NCBI GenBank assembly: GCA_947177395.1
Contig: CAMWUI010000004.1
Coordinates: 1-64,000, forward strand
Origin: an uncultured Paraprevotella sp.
Lineage (GTDB): Bacteria; Bacteroidota; Bacteroidia; Bacteroidales; Bacteroidaceae
Reading direction: 5' to 3'
DNA: 64,000 nt
In this document: positions 36,793 through 49,450 of the stretch, in pieces
Position numbering within the stretch: position 1 is the first letter of the stretch
Layout of the letters: each line of letters begins with the position of its first letter
Made by a program: the position numbers and the translations under genes
Notes under the pieces: generated by a model
What the model was told of the DNA's origin: nothing
The model's input: only the letters and a program-made list of their open reading frames with translations
Database searches by the model: none

Positions 36793-39597
36793 ATGAAAGA
36801 TTGCATCTACATAAAGGGCGCTAAAGTCAACAATCTGAAAGATATCGACCTAGAGATTCCGCGGGGAAAGTTTATCGTTATTACCGGTCTGTCCGGTTCC
36901 GGTAAGTCTTCTCTGGCTTTTGATACATTGTACGCCGAGGGGCAGCGGCGCTATGTGGAAAGTCTTTCGGCGTATGCCCGTCAGTTTTTGGGGCGTATTA
37001 GCAAACCGGAATGCGATTATATAAAAGGCATTCCGCCGGCTATTGCCATAGAACAGAAGGTGAACAGCCGCAATCCGCGTTCTACGGTGGGAACGTCCAC
37101 TGAAATCTATGAATACCTGAGAATGTTGTTTGCCCGTATCGGGCGGACTTATTCGCCGGTCAGCGGTCAAGAAGTCAAAAAGCATTCTGTGGAGGATGTG
37201 ATACAGTGTATGCTTTCTTATTCGTCCGGTACGCGTTTCACGGTACTGGCTCCGTTGTGTCTGCGTTCGGGACGTACCTTGCCGGAGCAACTGGATGTTG
37301 CCTTGAAGCAGGGGTTCACTCGTCTGGAAGTAGACGGGGAAATCGTTCGCATTGAGGATTTCCTGCAGCAGGACCGGGAAAACTCCAGTGAACTTTATCT
37401 GCTTGTCGACCGGATGAGTTGTGACGACAGCAAGGACACCTTGTCCCGACTGACAGATTCTGCGGAGACGGCTTTCTTTGAGGGGAACGGTCAGTGTATG
37501 CTTCGTTTCTACCCATCCGGGATATTGCATACGTTCTCGTACCGTTTTGAGGCGGACGGCATGGCGTTTGAAGAACCTTCGGACAATCTCTTTTCGTTTA
37601 ATTCACCAGTCGGGGCCTGTCCCAAGTGTGAAGGATTTGGCAAGGTCATCGGTATAGACGAGAAACTGGTTATTCCCAATTCGGCTTTGAGTGTGTATGA
37701 CGGCGCTGTCATGTGTTGGCGGGGTGAGAAAATGGGAGAGTGGAAAAATGAATTCTGCCGTCGGGCGGTAGCGTACAACTTTCCTGTGTTTGAGCCTTAT
37801 TACCGTCTCACCGGACAACAGAAAGATTTTCTGTGGCATGGCGACAGTAAACTGAAAGGGGAGGAGAACGTGTGTATAGATGCATTCTTCAAGATGCTGG
37901 AGGAAAATCAGTATAAGATACAATACCGTGTCATGTTGGCACGGTATCGCGGTAAGACGACATGCCCGGTATGCCGTGGTACGCGCCTGCGTCCGGAAGC
38001 GAACTATGTGAAGATAAATAACCATACGATTTCCGACTTAGTGGACCTGCCGGTAACAGAGTTGCAGAAATTCTTCCTGAATTTGCAATTGAACGAGCAT
38101 GAAGAGCAAGTGAGCCGTCGCATCCTGACGGAGATAGGGAACCGTATTCAGTTCCTGGTGGATGTGGGACTGGGCTATCTGACGCTTAACCGGCTCAGTA
38201 ATTCCCTATCCGGTGGGGAAAGCCAGCGAATAAATCTGGCTACCTCATTGGGAAGCAGTCTGGTCGGTTCGCTGTATATTCTGGACGAACCGAGTATCGG
38301 ATTGCATAGCCGGGACACGGACCGTCTCATTTATGTTCTGCGTCGCTTGCAGGCTTTGGGAAATACCGTGATAGTGGTTGAGCACGACGAGGAAATCATA
38401 CGGGCTGCGGATTATATCATCGATATAGGACCGCAGGCCGGAAGATTAGGCGGAAGAGTTGTATTTCAAGGAGATTTGCGGCAGATGCTGGATGAAAAGC
38501 CGGAGGATACGGAGAGTTATACCGTAAAATACCTGACGGGACAGGAAACTATACCTTTGCCCGTAAGTCGCCGTGCCTGGAATAATTATATAGAGGTGAA
38601 GGGGGCCAGAGCCAACAACCTGAGAGGCATTGACGTGAAATTTCCGTTGAATGTCATGACGGTGGTGACCGGAGTGAGCGGTTCCGGTAAGTCGACCCTG
38701 GTGCGCGATATCTTTTATCGGGCATTGAAGAGAAACTTCGATGAAGTGAGCGACCGTCCCGGTGAGTTTCTTGAACTGGCGGGAGATCTGGCGGCAATCA
38801 GGGGCGTCGAGTTTGTTGACCAGAATCCGATCGGAAAGTCTACGCGCAGCAACCCGGTGACTTATGTAAAGGCGTATGACGAGATACGCAAACTGTTTGC
38901 GGCTCAGCCTTATGCCAGACAGATGGGATATACGGCAGGTTTCTTTTCTTTCAACACGGAAGGCGGTCGCTGCGAGGAATGCAAGGGTGAGGGGCTTGTT
39001 ACCGTAGAGATGCAGTTTATGGCCGATTTAGTTCTGGAGTGTGAATCCTGTCACGGCAAGCGTTTCAAGAGCGATATCTTGGAAGTGAAATACGAGGGCG
39101 TGAATATCCATGACGTATTGGAAATGACAGTGAATCAGGCCGTCGAATTCTTTACGGAGCACAAGCAGGCCAAGGTGGTCAAGAAACTGAAACCTCTGCA
39201 GGATGTGGGGTTAGGGTATATCAAACTGGGGCAGTCAAGCAGCACCCTTTCCGGAGGAGAAAACCAGCGGGTGAAACTGGCTTACTATCTGAGTCTGGAA
39301 CAGACGCAACCTACCGTTTTTATTTTCGACGAGCCGACCACAGGACTGCATTTCCACGACATCAAGTGTCTGCTTTCGGCGTTCGACGCTCTTATCGGTC
39401 GGGGGCATACGCTTGTCATTATCGAGCATAATATGGACATCATCAAATGTGCCGATCATATTATCGACTTAGGGCCTGATAGTGGGGACAAGGGAGGAGA
39501 ACTTGTCATCTGCGGTGCGCCGGAGGAGGTGGCTGCCTGTCCGGAGAGTTATACGGGGCGTTTCCTGAAAGAAAAGTTGGCTTCGTCCCGTGTGTAA
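36793..39597 (+). CDS. uvrA: Excinuclease ABC subunit A
   Basis: GLSGSGKSSLAFDTLYAEGQRRYVESLSAYARQFLG; LSGGESQRINLATSLGSSLVGSLYILDEPSIGLH; GVSGSGKSTLV; LSGGENQRVKLAYYL; zinc-finger CxxC pairs. Confidence 0.96.
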   Translation: MKDCIYIKGAKVNNLKDIDLEIPRGKFIVITGLSGSGKSSLAFDTLYAEGQRRYVESLSAYARQFLGRISKPECDYIKGIPPAIAIEQKVNSRNPRSTVGTSTEIYEYLRMLFARIGRTYSPVSGQEVKKHSVEDVIQCMLSYSSGTRFTVLAPLCLRSGRTLPEQLDVALKQGFTRLEVDGEIVRIEDFLQQDRENSSELYLLVDRMSCDDSKDTLSRLTDSAETAFFEGNGQCMLRFYPSGILHTFSYRFEADGMAFEEPSDNLFSFNSPVGACPKCEGFGKVIGIDEKLVIPNSALSVYDGAVMCWRGEKMGEWKNEFCRRAVAYNFPVFEPYYRLTGQQKDFLWHGDSKLKGEENVCIDAFFKMLEENQYKIQYRVMLARYRGKTTCPVCRGTRLRPEANYVKINNHTISDLVDLPVTELQKFFLNLQLNEHEEQVSRRILTEIGNRIQFLVDVGLGYLTLNRLSNSLSGGESQRINLATSLGSSLVGSLYILDEPSIGLHSRDTDRLIYVLRRLQALGNTVIVVEHDEEIIRAADYIIDIGPQAGRLGGRVVFQGDLRQMLDEKPEDTESYTVKYLTGQETIPLPVSRRAWNNYIEVKGARANNLRGIDVKFPLNVMTVVTGVSGSGKSTLVRDIFYRALKRNFDEVSDRPGEFLELAGDLAAIRGVEFVDQNPIGKSTRSNPVTYVKAYDEIRKLFAAQPYARQMGYTAGFFSFNTEGGRCEECKGEGLVTVEMQFMADLVLECESCHGKRFKSDILEVKYEGVNIHDVLEMTVNQAVEFFTEHKQAKVVKKLKPLQDVGLGYIKLGQSSSTLSGGENQRVKLAYYLSLEQTQPTVFIFDEPTTGLHFHDIKCLLSAFDALIGRGHTLVIIEHNMDIIKCADHIIDLGPDSGDKGGELVICGAPEEVAACPESYTGRFLKEKLASSRV

Positions 39598-39699
39598 ATG
39601 ATTCCCCGGTATGCTTGTACGAGGCATGCAATAAACGCTGAGCACGAATGACTTGGAAATCATTCGTGCTCAGTGTTTGTTTATTCATTGACCAGCGTT

Positions 39700-42086
<2,387 letters not shown>

Positions 42087-42174
42087 ATTCGTTTTTCTTT
42101 TGGCTGATTGCAGAAAGAAGAGAGGAAAGCAGGTGATGGAATATACTGAAAGCTGTGAGCATGCCCGACTGGAA

Positions 42175-42252
42175 ACAATCCCTTCGGCGGCATTATCCGC
42201 ATCAGGTTCACAGGGTATAATCTCAGCCCTGCAACCGTTGCGGGCACCCCTT
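42175..42252 (-). promoter_or_regulatory. TPP (THI-box) riboswitch upstream of thiE-thiC
   Basis: Reverse complement GGGGTGCCCGCAACGGTTGCAGGGCTGAGATTATACCCTGTGAACCTGATGCGGATAATGCCGCCGAAGGGATT contains CTGAGA, ACCTGAT and GGATAATGCC..GAAGGGA. Confidence 0.93.
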
Positions 42253-42357
42253 TGTTTTCTGTAATGCGAAGATAAGGAAAAAAACGATAGGCATTTTCTT
42301 TTCTGCGAAAAAAGTGGTTGTGTGAGGGCGTTTTTGGGGAGGTTGTATCTATAAAAG

Positions 42358-42392
42358 GCAATCCCCCGACTCGCGTCGGAGGATTGCAACAA
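42358..42392 (-). terminator. Probable rho-independent terminator ~210 nt downstream of galE
   Basis: Reverse complement GCAATCCTCCGAC-GCGA-GTCGGGGGATTGCCTTTTAT. Confidence 0.75.
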
Positions 42393-42598
42393 CACAAACA
42401 CAAAATAAAACACGACAAAACTATTATGCAATATTCAATCTGTTGATGCCAATCGACATGCCGTAACGATCTGGACTATTCCCATAGGCGTGATCATATC
42501 AGATTGATGCATAACTAAACGCACTTTGGCGTTTATATCGTTTCTCCTTCTCTTTCAGAAGGGTGATTTTTCATTCCAATGCGGATGGGAAGCATCTG

Positions 42599-43633
42599 TT
42601 ACATGATGTTCCGTTCGCGAAGGGCGCACTGCCACTTCCAAGCTGTTGCCAATACCTCTTCCAGAGGCGTGTCGGCTTTCCAGCCCAATACTTTGTTGGC
42701 TTTGTCAACGTTGCCCCATACCTTTTCGATATCACCGGCGCGGCGGCCTACAATCTGGTAGTTGAGCTTGACACCGGTAGCCTTTTCAAAAGCATTGATC
42801 AGTTCCAATACGGAAGTACCCTTGCCTGTGCCGATATTGTATACTTCAACGGATTCTTCCGTCTTGTCTTCCATAATGCGGGTCATGGCGCAAACGTGAG
42901 CTTTTGCCAAATCCACAACATAAATATAGTCGCGGATGCAGGAACCGTCGGGCGTGTCATAGTCATCGCCGAATACGCTCAGTTTTTCGCGAATACCCAT
43001 GGCTGTCTGGGTCAGATACGGAATCAGGTTCTGAGGAACTCCGTTAGGCATCTCTCCGATGATGGCCGTGGGGTGTGAGCCGATCGGGTTGAAGTAACGC
43101 AACAGGATGGCCTTGATGGGCGAACCGCTGTTTACGGTATCGTATATGATTTCCTCGTTGATCTGTTTCGTGTTTCCATACGGGCTCTCGGCCTTCTTGA
43201 TGGGAGTCTCTTCCGTAGCGGGCAATACGTCCGGCTGGCCATATACCGTGCAGGACGAAGAGAAGATGATACCTTTGACGTTGTATTTCGGCATCAGTTC
43301 CAACAGATTTACCAGCGAGATGATATTATTTCTATAATATAAAAGAGGCTTTTCGACACTTTCTCCTACAGCTTTGCTTGCTGCGAAATGGATGATACCG
43401 CTGATCTGGGGATATTTCTTGAATACGGCTTCGGTAGCTTCGTAGTCACGGAGATCCACTTTCTCGAAAGCAGGACGGATGCCGGATATCTTTTCGATTC
43501 CGTCGATAACATCCTCGCGGGAGTTAGACAAGTTGTCTACGATGACAACGTCATATCCTGCAGCCTGAAGTTCAACTGTAGTGTGTGAACCGATAAATCC
43601 GGTTCCGCCGGTTACTAATATTGTTTCTTTCAT
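42599..43633 (-). CDS. galE: UDP-glucose 4-epimerase
   Basis: MKETILVTGGTGFIGSHTTVELQAAGYDVVIVDNLSNS; SSSCTVYGQPD; YGNTKQINEE; internal ATG at 43633 is the plausible start. Confidence 0.95.
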   Translation of the reverse strand: MKETILVTGGTGFIGSHTTVELQAAGYDVVIVDNLSNSREDVIDGIEKISGIRPAFEKVDLRDYEATEAVFKKYPQISGIIHFAASKAVGESVEKPLLYYRNNIISLVNLLELMPKYNVKGIIFSSSCTVYGQPDVLPATEETPIKKAESPYGNTKQINEEIIYDTVNSGSPIKAILLRYFNPIGSHPTAIIGEMPNGVPQNLIPYLTQTAMGIREKLSVFGDDYDTPDGSCIRDYIYVVDLAKAHVCAMTRIMEDKTEESVEVYNIGTGKGTSVLELINAFEKATGVKLNYQIVGRRAGDIEKVWGNVDKANKVLGWKADTPLEEVLATAWKWQCALRERNIM

Positions 43634-43722
43634 ATTATTAGTAGTTGTGGTTATAGATTCTCCTACAAAGATACGGAATATAATGGAATATAATGTAAAA
43701 AATATCTTTTTTTTGCAAAAAA

Positions 43723-43746
43723 AGTCTCCGGAGACATCCGGAGACT
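43723..43746 (-). terminator. Rho-independent terminator of the rnf operon
   Basis: agtctccggagacatccggagact hairpin with T7 run on the minus strand. Confidence 0.85.
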
Positions 43747-43790
43747 TCATATTTGTATGTTTGGCAACCGAGATGCCTGCCAGTTTCCTA

Positions 43791-44408
43791 TTATAAGGGG
43801 AGATTGAAGAAATTTTTCAATCCCATGTCCACGCCGCTGAATCCCATGAATGCCATGGACAGCAGACCGGCGATGATGAGCGCGATGCTCATGCCTTTCA
43901 TGCCTTTGGGAACCATGACCATTTCCAGTTGTTCGCGGATGCCGGCGAAGACAATCAGTGCCAGACCGAAACCGAGTGCCGTGCTGAAGGCATACCAGAT
44001 ACCTTCGAGCAAATTGAAGTCTTTCTGGATTACCAGGATGGCCACGCCGAGGACGGCACAGTTCGTGGTAATGAGGGGGAGGAATACACCCAGTGCCTGA
44101 TAGAGGGCGGGGGAAAGTTTCTTCAATATGATTTCAACCATTTGCACCAAAGCGGCAATCACCAGGATGAAAGCAATCGTCTGCAGGTATTCCAGTCCGA
44201 ATGCATTGAGCACGAACGTCTGCAACAGATAGGTGACCAGTGTGGCCAGTACCAGTACGAACGCTACGGCCGCCGACATGCCCAATGCCGTGTCTATCTT
44301 TTTGGAAACACCCAGAAACGGGCAGATTCCGAGAATCTGGGATAATACGACGTTGTTGACAAAGATGGCCGTAATGAATATGATGAGATATTGATATACT
44401 GATTCCAT
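43791..44408 (-). CDS. rsxA: Electron transport complex subunit RsxA/RnfA
   Basis: FVNNVVLSQILGICPFLGVSKKIDTALGMSAAVAFV; TNCAVLGVAILV. Confidence 0.95.
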   Translation of the reverse strand: MESVYQYLIIFITAIFVNNVVLSQILGICPFLGVSKKIDTALGMSAAVAFVLVLATLVTYLLQTFVLNAFGLEYLQTIAFILVIAALVQMVEIILKKLSPALYQALGVFLPLITTNCAVLGVAILVIQKDFNLLEGIWYAFSTALGFGLALIVFAGIREQLEMVMVPKGMKGMSIALIIAGLLSMAFMGFSGVDMGLKNFFNLPL

Positions 44409-44430
44409 AATGTGATTTATTTAATGATGG

Positions 44431-45015
44431 TTAGGCCTTTTTGAACTTATTGATGATGGCGATCAGATAGCCCAGAGCGATGAAGGCACCCGGTGCCAGT
44501 ACGAACATCAGCATGCCGTATTCTTCCGGATAGAGCGTAACCTCGAATACCTTGCCCGTACCGAGCAGTTCGCGCACGGCTCCGAGAACGGTCAGCGCGA
44601 TGGTGAAACCGAGTCCCATACCCAGACCGTCGCAGAATGACGGAAAGACGCCGTGTTTGCTGGCGAAAGCCTCAGCGCGTCCCAGAATGATACAGTTCAC
44701 CACAATCAGGGGAATGAACAGTCCCAGCGAAGCATAGATTTCAGGGAAGAATGCCTGCATGCACATCTGTAAAGCCGTGACGAACGAAGCGATGACGACG
44801 ATGAAAGAAGGGATGCGCACCATGTCGGGAATGAGGTTCTTGATGAGCGAGATGACAACATTGGAGCAGATGAGCACGAATGTCGTTGCCAGACCCATGG
44901 ACATGCCGTTGAGGGCGGATGAGGTGGTACCCAGTGTCGGACACATACCCAACAGAAGCACGAATGTCGGGTTCTCCTTGACGATACCGTTTAATAATAC
45001 TTTTATACTATTCAT
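44431..45015 (-). CDS. rsxE: Electron transport complex subunit RsxE/RnfE
   Basis: KENPTFVLLLGMCPTLGTTSSALNGMSMGLATTFVLICSN; VNCIILGRAEAFASK. Confidence 0.95.
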   Translation of the reverse strand: MNSIKVLLNGIVKENPTFVLLLGMCPTLGTTSSALNGMSMGLATTFVLICSNVVISLIKNLIPDMVRIPSFIVVIASFVTALQMCMQAFFPEIYASLGLFIPLIVVNCIILGRAEAFASKHGVFPSFCDGLGMGLGFTIALTVLGAVRELLGTGKVFEVTLYPEEYGMLMFVLAPGAFIALGYLIAIINKFKKA

Positions 45016-45033
45016 AACATGTATTCCTTTCTG

Positions 45034-45678
45034 TTAATTAATGGAGTCGGGTTGCAGGTCGCAGGTCGGTTCTATCGCCTCGCCGGTGGTTTCTACCCGG
45101 TGGGTCGCGCCGCTCACGCCGTCCGAACTCTTGTTCATGTAGGCCTTGTAGGCGTTATTGATAGCCTTGAGGAAAGCCCGGCTGGTGATGGTGGAAGCCG
45201 TGATGGCGTCCACTTCGCCGCCGTCCTTGGACACGGTCAGTTCCTTCTCTCCGGGGTTCTTGCCGATGATGTCGCCTTTCTGCCCCTTTTGGAACCAAGT
45301 GCCGGCCTTGACTCCCAATCCCGGTGTTTCGGAAGTAGTCAGGATGGTGTATCCGAGGATGTTTCCTTGTGCGTCAAATCCGGCAAGAACAGTCAGTTTG
45401 CCTCCGAAACCGTTTTCCGTGGCGGCTACGGCCGTTCCGCGGTCGGTCTCATAAACGATATATCCGTTGTCCAGCGTGTCGGGGGTCTCTACTTGCAGTT
45501 CGCCCTCCGTGGTGCCGAGGATGACCTGCTTGATACCGTCCTGCAGGTTCTTGGCGTTGATTTCTGCAATCGGGCCTTGTGTTACGGAGTTGACATAAGC
45601 CAGGGCACCACCTGCGATGACAGATATGAGGGTCAGTACGACCGCCATATTAATTAAAGATGATTCTAACTTTTTCAT
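45034..45678 (-). CDS. rnfG: RnfABCDGE complex subunit G
   Basis: ITTSETPGLGVKAG...EVDAITASTITSRAFLKAINNAY (flavin-attachment motif SGAT variant ASTIT); operon context. Confidence 0.92.
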   Translation of the reverse strand: MKKLESSLINMAVVLTLISVIAGGALAYVNSVTQGPIAEINAKNLQDGIKQVILGTTEGELQVETPDTLDNGYIVYETDRGTAVAATENGFGGKLTVLAGFDAQGNILGYTILTTSETPGLGVKAGTWFQKGQKGDIIGKNPGEKELTVSKDGGEVDAITASTITSRAFLKAINNAYKAYMNKSSDGVSGATHRVETTGEAIEPTCDLQPDSIN

Positions 45679-46661
45679 TTTTTTGTTACCTCCCCGAATG
45701 TTTTAGGTTTGCAATAGTTGTTTATCAGCGGAGTGAATGCATTCATGATGAGAATGGCGAAAGACATTCCTTCGGGATAGGCACCGAACGTACGGATGAT
45801 GACGGTAATCAGACCGATGGATACGCCATAGATAACCTGTCCCTTGGGAGTCATGGGAGAAGTTACGTAATCCGTTGCCATGAAGCAGGCTCCGAGCATC
45901 AGACCTCCGCTCATAAGAACCGCGTCGGGCGATGCATAAATCGGATTGGACAAATGGAATACTCCGGACAGGACAAACACCGTGGCCAGAATGGATACGG
46001 GGATATGCCACGTGATGATGCGGCGGCAAAGCATGTATATCAGACCGATGACAAGAGCCAGTGCGCTGACTTCACCGAGGCAGCCGCCCGTCTGTCCCAC
46101 AAGCATGCTGACGGCATCCGGCAGTTTGTCCAATACGGAAGGATCGCCGGCTTTGATGGCTTCTTTCATTACGGCCAGCGGAGTGGCGGCCGTTGCCGCA
46201 TCCGTGTAGGCGGTCAACTGACCGCTTACCGGCCATGTTGTCATCTGTACGGGGAAGGATACCAGCAGGAAGACACGTCCGACCAACGCAGGGTTGAAAG
46301 GATTGCATCCCAGTCCGCCGAATGTCATTTTACCTACGCCGATAGCGACGAGTGCGCCGATGACAATAATCCACAGAGGGAGATTGGAGGGCAGGTTGAA
46401 GCCCAGTAACAGACCCGTCAGGACAGCAGAGCCGTCGCATACGGTCGTGCGCTGCATTTTCAGTATGTATTTGGCTATGGCCCATTCAAAGAAAACGCAG
46501 GCTATTACGGAGGCCAGCAGTACGATCAGGGCACCCAGACCAAAGAATACCAAGGAGGCCAGTAGGGCGGGAATCAGGGCGATACACACCCCGTACATAT
46601 TCCGTTGTACACTGTCCGTGCTGTGTACATGAGGTGATAAGGATACGATAAATTTCTTCAT
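45675..46661 (-). CDS. rnfD: RnfABCDGE complex subunit D
   Basis: VSLSPHVHSTDSVQRNMYGVCIALIPALLASLVFFG; DGSAVLTGLLLGFNLPSNLPLWI; GGLGCNPFNPALVGRVFLL. Confidence 0.95.
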   Translation of the reverse strand: MKKFIVSLSPHVHSTDSVQRNMYGVCIALIPALLASLVFFGLGALIVLLASVIACVFFEWAIAKYILKMQRTTVCDGSAVLTGLLLGFNLPSNLPLWIIVIGALVAIGVGKMTFGGLGCNPFNPALVGRVFLLVSFPVQMTTWPVSGQLTAYTDAATAATPLAVMKEAIKAGDPSVLDKLPDAVSMLVGQTGGCLGEVSALALVIGLIYMLCRRIITWHIPVSILATVFVLSGVFHLSNPIYASPDAVLMSGGLMLGACFMATDYVTSPMTPKGQVIYGVSIGLITVIIRTFGAYPEGMSFAILIMNAFTPLINNYCKPKTFGEVTKK

Positions 46662-46667
46662 TTCTAT

Positions 46668-48014
46668 TTATTTTTTAGCGTTACGGGCACGAATCAGGCC
46701 CATTACTGTGCTTTTGCCGACACGGATGTTGTCCAGCAACTGGCGGTTGGACGGGCACGTGAACTGACAGGATCCGCATTCGATACACGATACGATGTTG
46801 TTTTGTTCAGCCTTTTCCCAATTGCGGAAAGCCGAGGTGGTCGCCAGCAGATAAGGTTCCAGACCCATGGGGCAGGCACCGACACATTTGGCACACCGGA
46901 TACAGGGCTGTTCCTCGCCTCGCCGGGCCTCCTTTTCATTCATGATGAGCAGGCCTGAAGATCCCTTGCAGACGGGAACATCCAGATTGAGCAGTGCCTT
47001 ACCCATCATCGGACCACCGCCGATGACCTTTCCCGTGTCTTCGGGAAGCCCGCCGCAGGCATCGATAAGCGTACTCATCGGAGTACCGATGCGGGCGAGG
47101 AAGTTGGTCGGCGATTGCAGGCTTTTTCCGGTAACGGTGATGACACGTTCCACGAGAGGCTTGTTTTTCATCACGGCCTCGTAGATGGCAAAAGCCGTTC
47201 CCACGTTCTGTACCACGGCTCCCACATGGATGGGGATGGCGGGAGGCGCCGGTACTTCGCGGCCGATGACAGCCTGGATGAGTTGTTTCTCTCCGCCCTG
47301 CGGGTATTTGACCTGTAAGGGGACAATTTCAATTTCCGGATAAGCGGCCGCTTTTTCCGTCATCAGACGGATGGCGTCTGGCTTGTTATTCTCGATTCCG
47401 ATGAATCCTTTGGTCACTCCCACCGCTTTCATGATAAGAGCCACTCCCACCAGTATCTCATCAGGCTTTTCCAGCATCAGCCGGTGGTCGGCGGTCAGAT
47501 ACGGCTCGCATTCCACTGCATTGATGATGACGTATTCCGCCTTGGTTCCCGGAGGAGGGGAGAGTTTTACATGGCAGGGGAATGTGGCGCCTCCCATACC
47601 GACAACGCCGGCTGCTTTGATTTTCGCTACAATCTCCTGAGGAGTCAGGTCGGGGCGGTCGGACAGTTTTACCAGCGTCTGGCTACGGTCGATGCTCTCG
47701 TCCCATTCATCCCCTTCCACGTCCACGAAAATGGCCGGCCGGCGATAGCCGCTGGCATCTACGATGGCATCGACTTTTGCCACTTTACCGGAAACGGAAG
47801 AATAAACGGGGGCGGAAACGAAGCCGTCTGCTTCGGCCAGCAGGGTACCTACTTTCACCACGTCGCCTTTGGCCACGACCGGTTTGGCCGGTGCGCCGAT
47901 GTGTTGATATGTGGAAAAGACTGCCTGCTTGGGCAACTCGGCCTGTTTGATGGGGCTGGCTGCCGATAATTTATTTTCGGAAGGATGAACTCCTCCTAAT
48001 CTGAACGTCTTCAC
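46668..48014 (-). CDS. rsxC: RnfABCDGE complex subunit C
   Basis: TFRLGGVHPSENKLSA; GMGGATFPCHVKL; two CxxCxxCxxxCP clusters. Confidence 0.95.
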   Translation of the reverse strand: MKTFRLGGVHPSENKLSAASPIKQAELPKQAVFSTYQHIGAPAKPVVAKGDVVKVGTLLAEADGFVSAPVYSSVSGKVAKVDAIVDASGYRRPAIFVDVEGDEWDESIDRSQTLVKLSDRPDLTPQEIVAKIKAAGVVGMGGATFPCHVKLSPPPGTKAEYVIINAVECEPYLTADHRLMLEKPDEILVGVALIMKAVGVTKGFIGIENNKPDAIRLMTEKAAAYPEIEIVPLQVKYPQGGEKQLIQAVIGREVPAPPAIPIHVGAVVQNVGTAFAIYEAVMKNKPLVERVITVTGKSLQSPTNFLARIGTPMSTLIDACGGLPEDTGKVIGGGPMMGKALLNLDVPVCKGSSGLLIMNEKEARRGEEQPCIRCAKCVGACPMGLEPYLLATTSAFRNWEKAEQNNIVSCIECGSCQFTCPSNRQLLDNIRVGKSTVMGLIRARNAKK

Positions 48015-48046
48015 TGTATTATCTGTTTTTTGTATTAAGGTTCGGA

Positions 48047-48988
48047 TTATGCATTCTCTTTCCCCTCGGTTTGCGCCGGACGGGGTGCTTCGGATACCGT
48101 TTGGGTCTCTGCCTGCGGTCGGCCGGCAGGGGCTGCCGTTTCGGGTGCGGGTTTCGGCTTACGCGGCGGGAAGTTCACGGCCTGGATGGCATTTTTTGGA
48201 CAAGCTTCCTCGCATTTGCGGCACAGCTTGCATTTTTCCGGGTCGATATATGCCAGGTTGGAACTGAGCGTGATAGCCTCGAACGGGCATGTCTTTACGC
48301 ACTTTCCGCATCCTATACAGGAGGCTTTGCACACTTTGTTGGCAACGGCTCCCTTGTCGCGGTTGACACATTTCACTACCATGCGGCGGCCTTTCGGACC
48401 CTTCGGACGCAGTTCGATGATTTTGCGCGGACAGGTTTTCACGCAGGCTCCGCACGCTGTACAAAGTTCCTCGTCCACTTCGGCGATACCCGTCTCCGGA
48501 TTAATCCGTATCGCTCCGAACTGGCAGACGTTCACACAGTCGCCGCAGCCTAAACAACCGAATGCGCAGGCTGTTTCTCCCGTGCCGGTCATCAGTGCCA
48601 CGCGGCAACTCCGTACTCCGTCGAAAGAAGCTATGCGCGGACGGTTTTCGCATGTGCCGTTGCATCGCACTACAGCCACCTTGGGAGCTGAGGCCGACAC
48701 GCTCATGCCCAGGATGGAAGCCACTCTCTCCATTACAGCCTGTCCGCCTACAGGACACAAGTAGCCTTCCAGCGAACCGTTGTCAGCCGCTTTCACACAG
48801 GCACCGGCAAAACCGGAGCAACCCGGATAACCGCATCCGCCGCAATTGGCCTGCGGCAAAACTTCCGCCACTTGTGAGATGCGCGGATCTTCATACACAG
48901 CAAACTTTTTAGAAGCGGCATATAATACCGCGGCGGCCACAAGGCCGACAATGCCTAAAACGATTACTGCAATCAGTATTAAGTTCAT
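48047..48988 (-). CDS. rnfB: RnfABCDGE complex subunit B
   Basis: LPQANCGGCGYPGCSGFAGACVKA; multiple 4Fe-4S motifs; Pro/Ala-rich C-term. Confidence 0.95.
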   Translation of the reverse strand: MNLILIAVIVLGIVGLVAAAVLYAASKKFAVYEDPRISQVAEVLPQANCGGCGYPGCSGFAGACVKAADNGSLEGYLCPVGGQAVMERVASILGMSVSASAPKVAVVRCNGTCENRPRIASFDGVRSCRVALMTGTGETACAFGCLGCGDCVNVCQFGAIRINPETGIAEVDEELCTACGACVKTCPRKIIELRPKGPKGRRMVVKCVNRDKGAVANKVCKASCIGCGKCVKTCPFEAITLSSNLAYIDPEKCKLCRKCEEACPKNAIQAVNFPPRKPKPAPETAAPAGRPQAETQTVSEAPRPAQTEGKENA

Positions 48989-48994
48989 AACGTA

Positions 48995-49414
48995 TTAGTT
49001 TAAATGATTTATTGTACATGAAAATTTACGAGTGATTTTGTCCCTCCTTATATATAAAATAAGGTAATATGCTGCGAGGACGGACAAAGCTGCCAGTGTG
49101 CCGGCCAGTTCGTTTCCCGTCAGCGTGATGATAAGGGTCAGGACGGCAAGCAGCAGAATCAAAGGGAGACCGTAGGCCATGAACACAGCGTTCAGTCCCT
49201 GTGAAATCCTGATTTGCACTTCCACCTGCTGTCCTACGGCATACGATGGCGCTTCCGGAGTATATACATCGATTACCTTTTCCTTGCTTTCGGCCGAGTG
49301 ACACAATTGCTTTCCCGCGCAGGTAGCACAAGCGGCAGCCTGCCGGATTTTTACCCGGATATGAGTATGTTCGATGCTTTCCACCGTCCCGTTGTGTTTT
49401 ATTATGTGGGCCAT
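48995..49414 (-). CDS. SoxR-reducing system protein RseC family
   Basis: ACATCAGKQLCHSAESKEKVIDV plus two TM helices; first gene of the rnf operon. Confidence 0.88.
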   Translation of the reverse strand: MAHIIKHNGTVESIEHTHIRVKIRQAAACATCAGKQLCHSAESKEKVIDVYTPEAPSYAVGQQVEVQIRISQGLNAVFMAYGLPLILLLAVLTLIITLTGNELAGTLAALSVLAAYYLILYIRRDKITRKFSCTINHLN

Positions 49415-49450
49415 TTTGCAAAGTATACCTTACAAATCTTTGCAAAATTA
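49413..49450 (-). promoter_or_regulatory. Perfect 11-bp inverted repeat (ATTTTGCAAAG/CTTTGCAAAAT) over the -7 box (TAATTTTG, minus strand) and rseC start codon
   Basis: Arms 49413-49423 and 49438-49448; -7 box = complement of 49443-49450. Confidence 0.55.

Noticed and set aside
42087-42431. N-terminal 115-aa extension of thiE
   Set aside because: Overlaps the TPP riboswitch; a normal thiE start exists at 42086.
45660-46409. 249-aa plus-strand ORF opposite rnfD
   Set aside because: Antisense to a canonical rnfD within an intact operon.
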